DNA of 63,233 nt from CAZRKC01 sp964600665 (lineage in GTDB: Bacteria > Bacillota > SLNR01): the NCBI GenBank assembly GCA_964600665.1, contig CAZRKC010000012.1:1-63233 (forward strand), written 5' to 3'. Under the pieces are notes generated by a model. That model saw only the letters and a program-made list of their open reading frames with translations. It did no database searches and was not told where the DNA came from. A program made the translations under genes and the position numbers. Below are positions 54,711 through 63,087 of the stretch, piece by piece. Numbering within the stretch: the stretch's first letter is position 1; each line of letters begins with the position of its first letter.

Positions 54711-55001
54711 ATGCAAGAGAATGGTCAGGTCAATCGGAATGAAATCATCTCATTAACGATGGGAATTCTGTCAGTGCTGTTTTTCCCTCTCACTGGCTTG
54801 ATTCTGGGTTTTGTAGGTCTGACTTACAGCCATAGGAGTTTTCGGGAGATAGAAGAAACCAAGGAGAAAGGGAAGAATCTGGCTGTTGTTGGTCATGCAT
54901 GCAGCATCGTCGGAATTGCCATGGGTTTGATTTCGATAAGTATTGTCGTGGGCGGTTTGGCACTGTTCTCTTTCAGAACAAACATTCATCAATGGCTTTA
55001 A
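54711..55001 (+). CDS. DUF4190-like small membrane protein
   Basis: 96 residues, two transmembrane helices (about 12-35 and 60-85) separated by a short charged loop with KEKGKNLAVVGHACSIVGIA, as in DUF4190 proteins. ATG 54711 is chosen for AAAGGGGTGG seven to nine bases upstream. Third gene of the marR operon. Confidence 0.78.
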   Translation: MQENGQVNRNEIISLTMGILSVLFFPLTGLILGFVGLTYSHRSFREIEETKEKGKNLAVVGHACSIVGIAMGLISISIVVGGLALFSFRTNIHQWL

Positions 55002-55136
55002 TTTTGACATTTATGAAAGCTTTGCAATAGCTATCATACTGCCGGTGCGGATCTACTCATAGGTGATTCAAATTCTCCACTCTGGTAAAGCTTGTTCAGA
55101 CCAGACTGATAATATATGAAAGGATGATGATGAGAG

Positions 55137-55286
55137 TTGAAACAGTATGAATATAAGTGTGTGTTAATCATGGGTTTGGGGGAAGCCACGACAAGAAGAC
55201 TGAACGAGTATGGTCGGGAAGGTTGGGAGCTTGTGGATGTTGTTTGGGGTTGGCATTATTTTATCAGAGTTATTGAAAAAGTGTGA
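55137..55286 (+). CDS. DUF4177-like small protein
   Basis: 49 residues, too short to be found by length. It reads MKQYEYKCVLIMGLGEATT then LNEYGREGWELVDVV and YFIRV; the LNxYGxEGWELV core is the mark of DUF4177. TTG start; an AAAGG is 14 bases upstream and GATGATGAG is nearer, so the start is uncertain. Free-standing gene of unknown function. Confidence 0.65.
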   Translation: MKQYEYKCVLIMGLGEATTRRLNEYGREGWELVDVVWGWHYFIRVIEKV

Positions 55287-55391
55287 AATATTGCCTTATC
55301 AATGTATCAGTCAGTACCAGATTAGTCAGCGGTATTCCATGCAGTGAGATGCTTGAAAGTACAACCATAATAATAAGTGAGGGTGGGAGGA

Positions 55392-56528
55392 ATGGAACAA
55401 AAATTGGAAGAGATTTTGCAGAAGCATTTACATTCCCTTATGAAATCAAAGCATATTAAGCATGCTATTTTGGGTGTTGAGAGTATAGATGGCTCCTTAA
55501 AATGGTCAGGGGCGGACGGTATTGCCCTTCCTGATGGAACGCCAATGACACCTGAAACTCCCTTTTGTATTGCTAGTGTAACGAAGCTCTATATCGCTAC
55601 GGTGATCTTAAAGCTCCAAGAACAAGGACGAATTTCAATTGATCAAGCCATGGCAGATTATTTGCCAAATACCCTTATTAAAGGGCTGCATCGGTCAGGA
55701 ACTGTCGATCATACTGAAAAAATCACACTGAGGCATTTACTTGAGCATTCATCAGGCCTTCCTGACTATTTAGAAATAAAAACGAAAAACCAAAAAAGCA
55801 TTTTTGATACCGTTGTTGAAGAGGGGGACAGGGTTTGGTCCATTCAAGACTTTGCTGATATTGTAAGGGATGTCGGTGCTCCTCTCTTTTCCCCGCAGCC
55901 GGTAGAAGCAAGGCAAAAGAAGGTGCGCTATTCGGATACGAATTACCAACTTTTAATTGCCACCATCAAGGAAGTAACCGGTCAGTCACTCCATGAGGTA
56001 TTTAAGCATATGATCTACGAACCCCTGGATCTGAAACAGACATTCCATCCGGACACATTGCCATCTGATTCTATTCCCCAAGTCGCAACGCTCTGGTACA
56101 AGGATCAGCCTCTCAATATACCAAATGCATTGGCCTCTTTTGGTGATTTAAACAGCACAGTCGATGATCTATTGGTCTTCATGCGAGCTTTGCTCAGCGG
56201 GAAGGTCTTTGATGATCCAGCAACCATCAAAATCATATGCAGTGATTGGAATCGGTTTGGTTTTTCGCTTAGTCCTTTAGGACCCGGTTGGCCGATTGAA
56301 TATGGTCTTGGCATAATGCGTTTTCGTTATCCTCGTTTTCTAACACCACTTAACCCACTCCCAGAGGTCATTGGCCATACTGGGGTATCGGGCTCATGGC
56401 TTTTCTATTGCCCGTCTTTAGAGATTATGGTAGCAGGAAATGTCAGTCAAATAACAGCAGGCGCAATTCCATTTCAGGTCGTACCCAAGATTATTGGGAG
56501 CTTACAACGGTATTACAAAAATTACTAA
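55392..56528 (+). CDS. Serine hydrolase, beta-lactamase/DD-peptidase-like
   Basis: 378 residues with the class C beta-lactamase fold: Ser62-x-x-Lys65 in CIASVTKLYIA, the Tyr in KVRYSDTNYQLL as second motif (Asp in place of the usual Asn or Ser) and HTG in VIGHTGVSGSW. No signal peptide, so probably cytoplasmic esterase or peptidase rather than a secreted lactamase. ATG 55392 with GGGAGG just upstream; a GTG at 55377 is an alternative. Single gene. Confidence 0.88.
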   Translation: MEQKLEEILQKHLHSLMKSKHIKHAILGVESIDGSLKWSGADGIALPDGTPMTPETPFCIASVTKLYIATVILKLQEQGRISIDQAMADYLPNTLIKGLHRSGTVDHTEKITLRHLLEHSSGLPDYLEIKTKNQKSIFDTVVEEGDRVWSIQDFADIVRDVGAPLFSPQPVEARQKKVRYSDTNYQLLIATIKEVTGQSLHEVFKHMIYEPLDLKQTFHPDTLPSDSIPQVATLWYKDQPLNIPNALASFGDLNSTVDDLLVFMRALLSGKVFDDPATIKIICSDWNRFGFSLSPLGPGWPIEYGLGIMRFRYPRFLTPLNPLPEVIGHTGVSGSWLFYCPSLEIMVAGNVSQITAGAIPFQVVPKIIGSLQRYYKNY

Positions 56529-57164
56529 GACCTGCCCAATTAACTCACTGCCATCACACTGGCATAAACTGCTGAAAACCACCATTTCCTTGTAATCGTA
56601 CAAAATTTTCCATGGTTGGAGTTGTATCAGTTTTTGTGAATGAGACTGTTGAGACAAGGGTATATTAACTGTACTGAACTTTCACTCATTTTTATCAGAC
56701 CTGTATCCCACACTTTATTATCTTACAATCAGCCATAAGTTGATTGAAATATCTGCTCATGTGTTGGGTGCATTCATCGGGCTAAACTGGCTACATTCAG
56801 TGAAGCCCGTATTTTTGTTTCTGGATATTAATCTTGTAACGATTATGAACGATTCAATTGAAAACCATGCTGATACCTTTTGAAAAAAGGGCCAGCATAG
56901 TTAAGAACTAAATATCCTACGGTAGATTTTTTGCTGTCTACGAAATAGTGTTTAGTTCAGTATGTGAGGTATCCGATTAAGTCCAGTGGATGTATTAACA
57001 GAGGTAATTATTAGGTATCAGATGCGGGTATTCTGAATACAGTGGTGGAATCGGTGGTTGATCCCGGAAGAAACCATGAAAGAACAAAAATCATCGGATG
57101 GAAGATGAATGGTTCAATCGTACAGAAGTAAATCACATTGAACCACGGGATTATGAATACTAAG
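56529..57164. other. Gene-free stretch ahead of repeat copy B
   Basis: About 635 bases with no intact gene. A hairpin terminator sits at 56778-56815. A frame just before 57165 encodes MEDEWFNRTEVNHIEPRD without a start or homologue known to me, perhaps a relic. Confidence 0.5.
56778..56815 (+). terminator. Possible terminator
   Basis: CGGGCT (56778-56783) with AGCCCG (56804-56809) and a T run. Only six pairs and a long loop, so weak. About 250 bases past the serine hydrolase. Confidence 0.45.
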
Positions 57165-57810
57165 GAGATAAACATCTTCGAAACCGGATGATGACGGAGG
57201 GCAAAGATTTTGCGGTTACATTTTTGGTTAACAGATTAGGATTCTGGCTCGTCCGGAGGTCGGTCGCTCCCCCATAAAAAAAGGCGCATTTCCTGAGGCA
57301 GAAACTCCGGTTAATTCCGGATAAAACCTGCCCGAACTTTATCCAGGATGCGTTCATCCTCTTCATCGAGATCCAGATTTTCATACAGAGCATTCACATT
57401 GAAGCGCTTCATAGTCGTGGCTTCTGATACGATGTCCCTGGCAAATTGAACTGCTTTTGCTAGATCACCCTGATGAGGATGCCCTTTGCCAAACAGGGAA
57501 ATCAGACTTCCCCGGCAGATAAATTCAGCTGGGAGAACTGAAATGCCTTGTGTAGTAAGAGAATCTCGAACTTGCTCCTGTTTTGCCCGGCCATTGGCAC
57601 TGGAAGTAAACAGTGCCGCGAATCTGACGTCTGAGGCAGAAAGGGAACGGATATATGCCAACATCCCAGGGTCACTGTGGCCTCCGTAGATGCCTCCGAC
57701 CACCAGCAACAAATCCGCTTGTGCCAGTGTGGGAACACTCCGGATATCTTTTGCCTCTGCTCCGATAGCAGTTGCAATTGCGTGAGCGATTTTACGGGAA
57801 TGACCGGTCC
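57165..57810. repeat. Copy B of the 0.64-kb repeat (flavodoxin segment)
   Basis: Similar to 47390-48025 in the same orientation. It ends near 57810 where the RusA-like frame on the other strand begins, marking a breakpoint. Confidence 0.85.
57236..57810 (-). pseudogene. Flavodoxin-like protein, copy B, interrupted
   Basis: On the minus strand the FMN phosphate loop SRTGHSRK is followed by IAHAIATAIGAEAKDI, GGIYGGHSDPGM, ALFTSSANGRAKQE and a coherent C-terminal half. A CAA-to-TAA change after AGFIRN cuts off about 26 residues that are still readable to 57236. Upstream of SRTGHS the frame continues into sequence that belongs antisense to a RusA-like gene, so the native start is missing. Probably not functional, though the fold is largely kept. 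Confidence 0.7.
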
Positions 57811-58109
57811 GGGAAGTTCCCCTGTCAGTGCAGATATCCGCATACTTTTCGGTCCCGGCAAGTGTCCCTATAAAGCGAAAGCAAGCTATGCTGGAAGGAG
57901 CGATTCGGCCCACCAAACGGCCGGACGTTGACAATATTGCAAAGATCATAACTGATGCACTGAACAGAATCGCCTATCATGATGATGCCCAGATTGTGGA
58001 CATCACAGTTGAGAAGGATTACTCCCTGACTCCCTGCGTGGAGATCTGGATCGAAAGGTGGGATTGCGGTGGCGAAACGGGAGCCGAGAAACATCGTGGT
58101 GGTATGTGA
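57801..58109 (+). pseudogene. RusA-type Holliday junction resolvase, 5'-truncated (copy B)
   Basis: The frame runs from the repeat junction to 58109. PTKRPDVDNIAKIITDALN and YHDDAQIVDITVEKDYS carry the Asp residues used by RusA-family nucleases, so the C-terminal two thirds survive. The first 40 or more residues are gone. GTG 57828 could serve as a new start (93 residues) but has no SD. Confidence 0.75.
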
Positions 58110-58203
58110 GTACTGCAAAGCAAGAATGGCAGTGTCCCAAGATGAGAATCTGCCGACCTGCAATATTTACGGTGGCAGGATGCTGAAATTGAAAGAAATT
58201 TGA
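58069..58203 (+). CDS. Small zinc-ribbon-like protein
   Basis: 44 residues from GTG 58069, with AAAGGTGGG upstream; it overlaps the 3' end of the RusA-like frame by 41 bases. CEYC near the middle and a single later Cys suggest half of a zinc ribbon. Typical of phage gene blocks that follow RusA. Coding status uncertain. Confidence 0.4.
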   Translation: MAKREPRNIVVVCEYCKARMAVSQDENLPTCNIYGGRMLKLKEI

Positions 58204-58296
58204 GGGGTGAGCGGATGAAGGATTAGCTGAAGATACCCAGCATGTGTACAAGTTTATTGAGGCAGAACAATACTAAACAAGATCAATAAGAAGACG

Positions 58297-58602
58297 TTGG
58301 AAGAGCTGAAAAACGATGAGTACCTTGTAACCTTTTCTGGTGATGGGACTGACCACTCCAGCAGAAGAGGAAGTCCTTCCGAGGCTAAAGTTATGCAATT
58401 GATGATAGATCGGCAGATCCAGCGCCTTGAGTTTTCTATGAAAGTGATTGAGGATGCCTTGGAGACATTGACGGAGGAAGAGAGGGAGTTGGTGAAGCTT
58501 AAGTATATTGAGAATCAATTTACACATCCGGGTCTTTCACTGGAAATGAGTGTTTCGTATCCGGCATTGATATTAGGGAAGAGGTCATACGGGAATTTAT
58601 AA
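58297..58602 (+). CDS. Sigma-like phage transcription regulator, C-terminally truncated (copy B)
   Basis: 101 residues. EDALETLTEEERELVKLKYIENQ (about 48-70) is the helix pair seen in phage-type late regulators of the RinA/ArpU/sigma-like families. The sequence then diverges at VSYPALILGKRS, where the DNA-binding helix should be, so it looks frameshifted. TTG 58297 is a guess. Relics of the same gene lie at 46758 and 61277. Confidence 0.55.
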   Translation: MEELKNDEYLVTFSGDGTDHSSRRGSPSEAKVMQLMIDRQIQRLEFSMKVIEDALETLTEEERELVKLKYIENQFTHPGLSLEMSVSYPALILGKRSYGNL

Positions 58603-58712
58603 TCAATTTGGATTTATTTTAAAATTAAGAAGGATTCTGGCATGAATTGTTTAAAAGCATCAATCATTAAAGCACACGGACAAAACCACCTAAAAGGGGA
58701 GGGGAACGACTA

Positions 58713-59255
58713 TTGGAGAGAAAGATGGGGAATAAAAATCACATCGGCATGTATGTAGCAATCGCAGTAATTGTAGCTTTGTACCAGTTATTAGATTTAG
58801 CCCAAATTATAGCGCTTGGCATAATCTTTGCGCTAAGCTACGTAATCGACAGGGTAATAAACAAGATTGGCTCCAAAAAATCTGAATCTATGGTGATGGC
58901 ATTTTCTTTGCAAGCGGGTCTTTTAATCGTAGGGGTAGGCTCTGCACTGTACTCAGGTCTAATTGGTTCGACCTGGCCTGATTTTTTAGTGTTGGGAATC
59001 GGATTACTCTGGCTGATCATGAAGCCAGGCATCGGACCAGTTGTATTACTAACAGTAATTCATGTCGCGGAAAGCCTGTTTCTGTTATTTATGATTATCT
59101 CACGTTCGCAATTTACAGGGGAAGTCTATTGGATAATAGCGACGACGCTAATCAGGGCAGCATCTATTTACTTAATGATAAAGGGACTGAGTGATTATAA
59201 AAAGAGTTTTCGTGAAGCTTCTGTCACAATTCCAGCAAATGAAGCAGCAGAATAG
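58713..59255 (+). CDS. Membrane protein, tandem paralogue 1
   Basis: 180 residues with five or six transmembrane helices. It shares GIGLLWLIMKPGIGPVVLLT with the next gene (with one substitution) and the same overall order, so the two are duplicates. Family unknown to me. TTG 58713 has GGGGAGGGG within eight bases upstream. The basic, acidic-ended C-terminus is cytosolic. Confidence 0.7.
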   Translation: MERKMGNKNHIGMYVAIAVIVALYQLLDLAQIIALGIIFALSYVIDRVINKIGSKKSESMVMAFSLQAGLLIVGVGSALYSGLIGSTWPDFLVLGIGLLWLIMKPGIGPVVLLTVIHVAESLFLLFMIISRSQFTGEVYWIIATTLIRAASIYLMIKGLSDYKKSFREASVTIPANEAAE

Positions 59256-59325
59256 ATTTACTAGTTAATAATACGTTAGTGCTTGAAGTTAAGAAAACAA
59301 TCTGAAGAAGTATCAAATTTCATTT

Positions 59326-59364
59326 ACCTGTCGGCTGAACTGCAACTCATTCCGGCAGGTTTCT
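59326..59364 (+). terminator. Rho-independent terminator
   Basis: Hairpin ACCTGTCGG (59326-59334) with CCGGCAGGT (59352-59360), one G-T pair, then a T-rich tail, behind the first paralogue. Confidence 0.65.
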
Positions 59365-59575
59365 CATTTCAGGGTGCTTACACATTAATGAAACAGTTTG
59401 ATAACGCTTAAGAACAGCATGTATGAGTCTCAAGAAAGATGTTGAAGGGAAAAACTTGCAATTCAATTTAGGTAAATGTGATAAATAGCAGGATTCTGGT
59501 ATAAATTGTCTAAAAGCCATAATCATTAAGAATATCCGTGCATAACCATAAGCCAATAAGAGGGGGGAGCAATTA

Positions 59576-60136
59576 TTGGAGGGGAAGAAAGGTAAGAAAA
59601 TTGGTATTAATACTTATGTAGCAATTATTGTTTTTGTAGCGTTAAAGGAGTTCTTCAATTTATTTGAATACACTGGGGTATTGATGTTTAGCTTAGTCGT
59701 CCTGCTAAGCTATGGTGTCGCTTGGGCAACAAGGAAGTTTGTCTCTAAAGCGTTTGAACCTCTCATAATGCCTTTCTCATTACAAACCGCTTTCTCAATT
59801 GTTGTGTTGACATTCAGTTTGATCTCGGGGATTGTTGCGTCAGCGTTACCAGATTTAGTGATGATGGGAATCGGGTTACTTTGGTTATTTATGAAGCCAG
59901 GGATCGGACCGGTTGTATTACTAACCGTGCTACATGCAGGAAGTATTCTTGTTCAAATATATGTGGTCTTAACAGGTGCACCGATTATTGGTGGACCAGT
60001 TAATTTTGCAATATTGATGATTTTTAGGTCAGCAGTGATTTATCTAATGATAATAGGATTGAGGGATTATAAAAGGAATCTTGCAGATGCTGAAAAGTTG
60101 ATTTCCCTGGATGAATCAGTGGAAGTGATTACATAG
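59576..60136 (+). CDS. Membrane protein, tandem paralogue 2
   Basis: 186 residues, five or six helices, similar to the preceding gene through most of its length, including the start context (TTGGAGRG) and about 90 bases upstream. TTG 59576 with GGGGGG six to eleven bases ahead. Function unknown. Confidence 0.7.
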   Translation: MEGKKGKKIGINTYVAIIVFVALKEFFNLFEYTGVLMFSLVVLLSYGVAWATRKFVSKAFEPLIMPFSLQTAFSIVVLTFSLISGIVASALPDLVMMGIGLLWLFMKPGIGPVVLLTVLHAGSILVQIYVVLTGAPIIGGPVNFAILMIFRSAVIYLMIIGLRDYKRNLADAEKLISLDESVEVIT

Positions 60137-60281
60137 CCTAACAGGTATTCTATCATCAGAGATATGCAAAGATTTACTGTGGACTCCATCTTAATTACTT
60201 TGGATTGAGTGGCTACAATAAACATCAATGATGTATCATCATCCATACCCAGATTATATTGAGAGAGGGGATTGGTCGTAG

Positions 60282-60965
60282 TTGAAGAGATTTATTTGTT
60301 TGGTTTTGTTGTTCTGTATCATGCCATCACTGATCGGATGTTCATCAAATTTCGAACCAGATGATCCACCTGATGTTACAATCCAAAGGGCTGTTAGTGC
60401 AATAAAGAAAGCCGATTTCAACGAGCTTTCAAAAGAGTTGGACCCTCAAAATTATTCTCACAATGAAGTTGAATGGAGTGAAGCATTAGGATTTGTTGGA
60501 AATGAGTTAGGAGAGATTATCTCAGGTTCACTTATTGATTATGTTATTTATGCTGCAGACAAACTTGAGTATGAAATCGTGAAAATTGATATCGAAGATA
60601 ATCGAGCAGTTGCAATAATTAGATTCACCTATCTTGATTGCAAGCCATATTTTGAAGATTCACTTTCGCAGTTAGCAATTTATTTAATAGGAGTAAGCTC
60701 ACGAGGCGCCACAGTCTCACTCGAGGTGTACTTTAAAAGGTATAGTGACATTTTGAAGGATAATATTGGGAAGCATGAGAAACAATACGTTGAGGAAACT
60801 ATTGAGATTCCTATGATTGTTAGAAAGAATAAATGGTATATCGAAGAGTTGACTGATGATTTGATAAACATCACAGGTATGGGTATAATAAAAGTTAATC
60901 AGCAACTTGAACAAGAAGGCTATATCAATAAAAAGATAGATGAATTATCTAATTCTGGTAAATAG
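60282..60965 (+). CDS. Putative lipoprotein
   Basis: 227 residues with lipobox SLIGC (Cys20) after a hydrophobic signal. The mature part has no family I know; it is mixed alpha/beta with an acidic middle. TTG start; a GAGAGGGG lies some 15 bases upstream, longer than usual. Isolated single gene. Confidence 0.7.
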   Translation: MKRFICLVLLFCIMPSLIGCSSNFEPDDPPDVTIQRAVSAIKKADFNELSKELDPQNYSHNEVEWSEALGFVGNELGEIISGSLIDYVIYAADKLEYEIVKIDIEDNRAVAIIRFTYLDCKPYFEDSLSQLAIYLIGVSSRGATVSLEVYFKRYSDILKDNIGKHEKQYVEETIEIPMIVRKNKWYIEELTDDLINITGMGIIKVNQQLEQEGYINKKIDELSNSGK

Positions 60966-61068
60966 TTCTAAGCATACTTGGGCGTTTATATCGCGCAATG
61001 ATTTCTTGATTTGATTAATAGTCCCGCCTGGTTTTATAAGAAATGTTTGGTTTGCTGATTTTTAATGA

Positions 61069-61221
61069 CTGATAGGTATTTCTGAGAGAACGGGTAAGTC
61101 CTTTATAGTTATTTTAGATTTAAGAAATAAGGAAATATCAATTGTTATCAATTTAGCAGGATTTTCGGTTATTGGATGGTTTTTAGGTGCACTATTGTAC
61201 GGTATTAAGCCTGCCGGCTAG
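61069..61221 (+). pseudogene. Superinfection-immunity-like protein relic
   Basis: The frame has no start codon after its upstream TGA. It reads ISIVINLAGFSVIGWFLGAL near its end, matching the N-x3-G-x3-IGW pattern of the Superinf_immunity helix. Truncated. Confidence 0.35.
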
Positions 61222-61252
61222 ACATGAAGAAAGTGAACCCGGCAGGTTTTCT
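61210..61252 (+). terminator. Rho-independent terminator
   Basis: CCTGCCGG (61210-61217) with CCGGCAGG (61239-61246), then TTTTCTT. Overlaps the end of the immunity-like relic. Confidence 0.7.
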
Positions 61253-61276
61253 TATACTTTTGAAGTGTACTAACTT

Positions 61277-61385
61277 AATGCACAAGCGCCTGGAGTTTTC
61301 TGTGAGGGCGGTTGAGGATGTGATGGAAACTCAAAATAATGAGGAAAAGAAGTTGGTGAGTTTAAAGTATCTTGAGAGACCAGCT
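61277..61385 (+). pseudogene. Sigma-like phage regulator remnant (copy C)
   Basis: GCGCCTGGAGTTTTCTGTG, GTTGAGGATG and GAAGTTGGTGAGTTTAAAGT match the copy at 58.4 kb, but the middle is decayed and both ends are missing. Confidence 0.5.
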
Positions 61386-61508
61386 ATAAAAAGTCAACCT
61401 TAAATAATCAAGGATCATAAATATTGGATCGTATCAGACTTGGAGAAAATTGACATCACAAATAGAGCATCGAAAAATGCCCTATGACCATGATCAGTAT
61501 CTGAAGTG

Positions 61509-61817
61509 CTAGACTCGGACTTCGTAAGATTGGTTTTCTTTCAGGACAGCAAAAATGATATAGCATAGCTTTCTTGCCACAGCACCAACCGCAACCCTGT
61601 GTGGTTTCCCCCGTGCTCAAAGACTTTGGTAGTATGCTTTCAGTTCCGGGTCTGCCCAAGATGCAACGAAGGCAGCACCCCAGATGGCACGACGAAGATA
61701 AGCAGAACCACGCTTGGACATGTGACTCTGGCTTCCCTTAAAGTCACCTGATTGCGTGACTTGGGCATCAATCCCCGCATAGGAGACCACCTGTTTTGCA
61801 CTCGGTAACCGGTTCAT
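61509..61817 (-). mobile_element. IS110-family transposase fragment
   Basis: On the minus strand the C-terminal transposase_20 domain: PSAKQVVSYAGIDAQVTQSG, KRGSAYLRRAIWGAAF, then an in-frame TGA at Leu-stop-Ala-Arg-Gly, and the rest in frame (KPHRVAVGAVARKLCYIIFA) to TAG at 61509-61511. The N-terminal catalytic half is missing; the upstream side is replaced by the phage-type XhlA-like gene. Inactive. Confidence 0.85.
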
Positions 61818-61831
61818 GGTCCGAGGACGAT

Positions 61832-62077
61832 ATGACATTGCAAAAATGGATATCCAAGGTGGATGACCGGCTGACAAAGATTGAAACAATATTGGAAGAA
61901 CGCCTGGGAGGCTATCCGGATGTAGTTAGGGTCGTCACCCAACTTTGTACGCGCTTGGATGAACATGAACGCCGCATCGAGGATCTGGAAGGCAGCCAGC
62001 AATGGGTGAGCAGACTGGTGATGGGAGCAGTGATTACGGCTATTGTTGCCTTGGTGCTGGCACGAGGGGGAATGTGA
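61832..62077 (+). CDS. XhlA-like holin-associated protein
   Basis: 81 residues: a coiled-coil-like N-terminal part (KVDDRLTKIETILEERLGG, RLDEHERRIEDLEGS) and one C-terminal transmembrane helix (about 58-78), the layout of hemolysin XhlA. ATG 61832 is chosen over a start in the IS fragment. It ends one base before the endolysin start, typical of a phage lysis cassette. Confidence 0.75.
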   Translation: MTLQKWISKVDDRLTKIETILEERLGGYPDVVRVVTQLCTRLDEHERRIEDLEGSQQWVSRLVMGAVITAIVALVLARGGM

Positions 62078-62078
62078 T

Positions 62079-62777
62079 ATGAACCCAATTCAGTATTACT
62101 GGGATGATGGATACCGCATCACAAGTCCCTATGGATGGCGGAATCATCCGATTACAGGTGTGCGGTCCTTCCATCATGGCACCGATCTGGGAGGAAAACC
62201 TCGATACTATCCACTTAAGACACCATTTCCGGGTACGGTCATCGGGGCAGCATTCAACACCACATACGGCAATTGGGTTGCAGTCAAAAGCAGAGACGGG
62301 AAGACCGTCTATTTCTTTGCCCATCTGACCGATTCCAGGGTGAAAGTTGACCAAGCAGTCCACGCTGGAGACGTCATTGGGCGTCTCGGTGCAACCGGAT
62401 CCGCAACCGGGGTTCACTTACATTTTGAGATCCGGCTGCATGATGGGACAGCTAACGGCGGTGGCTTGTGGGGTGATCCGGAAAAATATGTAGAGGAGGT
62501 GGGCGATATGGCACGGATTCCAACCCCATTCGTCGTAAACGGGAAATCATTCAAAGCGTTCTGCGACAGTGATGAAAAAATTACATACGTAGAAGCGCGT
62601 GCACCACTGGAGGAAGTTGGCTGCAAGGTGGATTATCAGGGGACGATCGCCAAAGGGTCAATCGTAACACCGCCAAACTGTAAAGTGGTGGAAGTCATTA
62701 AGGAAGTGCCAGACACAGAAACTAAAGAGAAGGTCCGGCGCGCATTCCAGGCAGTCAAAGATTTAGAATCGATATGA
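62079..62777 (+). CDS. M23 family peptidase (phage endolysin-like)
   Basis: 232 residues. The lysostaphin-type M23 domain has HHGTD (32-36), FFAHL and HLHFE (about residues 125-129) zinc and catalytic motifs; all ligands are present. It would cut peptide cross-bridges in peptidoglycan. The C-terminal 70 residues (from MARIPTPFVVNGKS) are unlike a wall-binding repeat I know. ATG 62079 sits one base after the XhlA-like stop; the GAGGGGG some eight bases upstream serves as SD. No signal peptide; export would be by the holin. Confidence 0.88.
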   Translation: MNPIQYYWDDGYRITSPYGWRNHPITGVRSFHHGTDLGGKPRYYPLKTPFPGTVIGAAFNTTYGNWVAVKSRDGKTVYFFAHLTDSRVKVDQAVHAGDVIGRLGATGSATGVHLHFEIRLHDGTANGGGLWGDPEKYVEEVGDMARIPTPFVVNGKSFKAFCDSDEKITYVEARAPLEEVGCKVDYQGTIAKGSIVTPPNCKVVEVIKEVPDTETKEKVRRAFQAVKDLESI

Positions 62778-62790
62778 GGGGGAATCATAT

Positions 62791-63087
62791 ATGATAGCAA
62801 CATTTGAAACATTCTTTCTGGTATTAGTGATCGCCGCCATGGTGGAGGCGGTCTGGGAAACATTGAAGATGGTCTGGCAGGAAGGGAATTTTTCATTTGA
62901 TAAACTGGGGGCTTTAGTCATCGGTCTGCTTGTGGCATTCGGCAGCGGTATCGATGTCACTGAGCTCATGGGTGTGCAGATGAAATTGCCATATCTAGGA
63001 ATTTTGCTGACAGGAATACTAATAAGCAGGGGCGCCAACTGGATGCACGATTGGATCGGGAAAGTGAGACAAATTACGGAAGAGTAA
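62791..63087 (+). CDS. Holin-like membrane protein
   Basis: 98 residues with two or three helices (about 5-28, 40-60, 68-88) and a charged C-terminal tail. It follows the endolysin by 13 bases, with GGGGG seven to twelve bases before the ATG, and by place and shape is the holin of the cassette. Sequence alone does not prove it. Confidence 0.65.
   Translation: MIATFETFFLVLVIAAMVEAVWETLKMVWQEGNFSFDKLGALVIGLLVAFGSGIDVTELMGVQMKLPYLGILLTGILISRGANWMHDWIGKVRQITEE

Larger units (their letters stand above)
60966..61508. other. Relic-rich stretch
   Basis: About 540 bases holding a superinfection-immunity-like relic, a terminator and a sigma-like relic. No intact gene. Confidence 0.5.

Noticed and set aside
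57165..57950. Intact flavodoxin of 212 residues
   Set aside because: Its first 50 residues are antisense to the RusA-like gene and the C-terminus is cut by a stop that copy A does not share.
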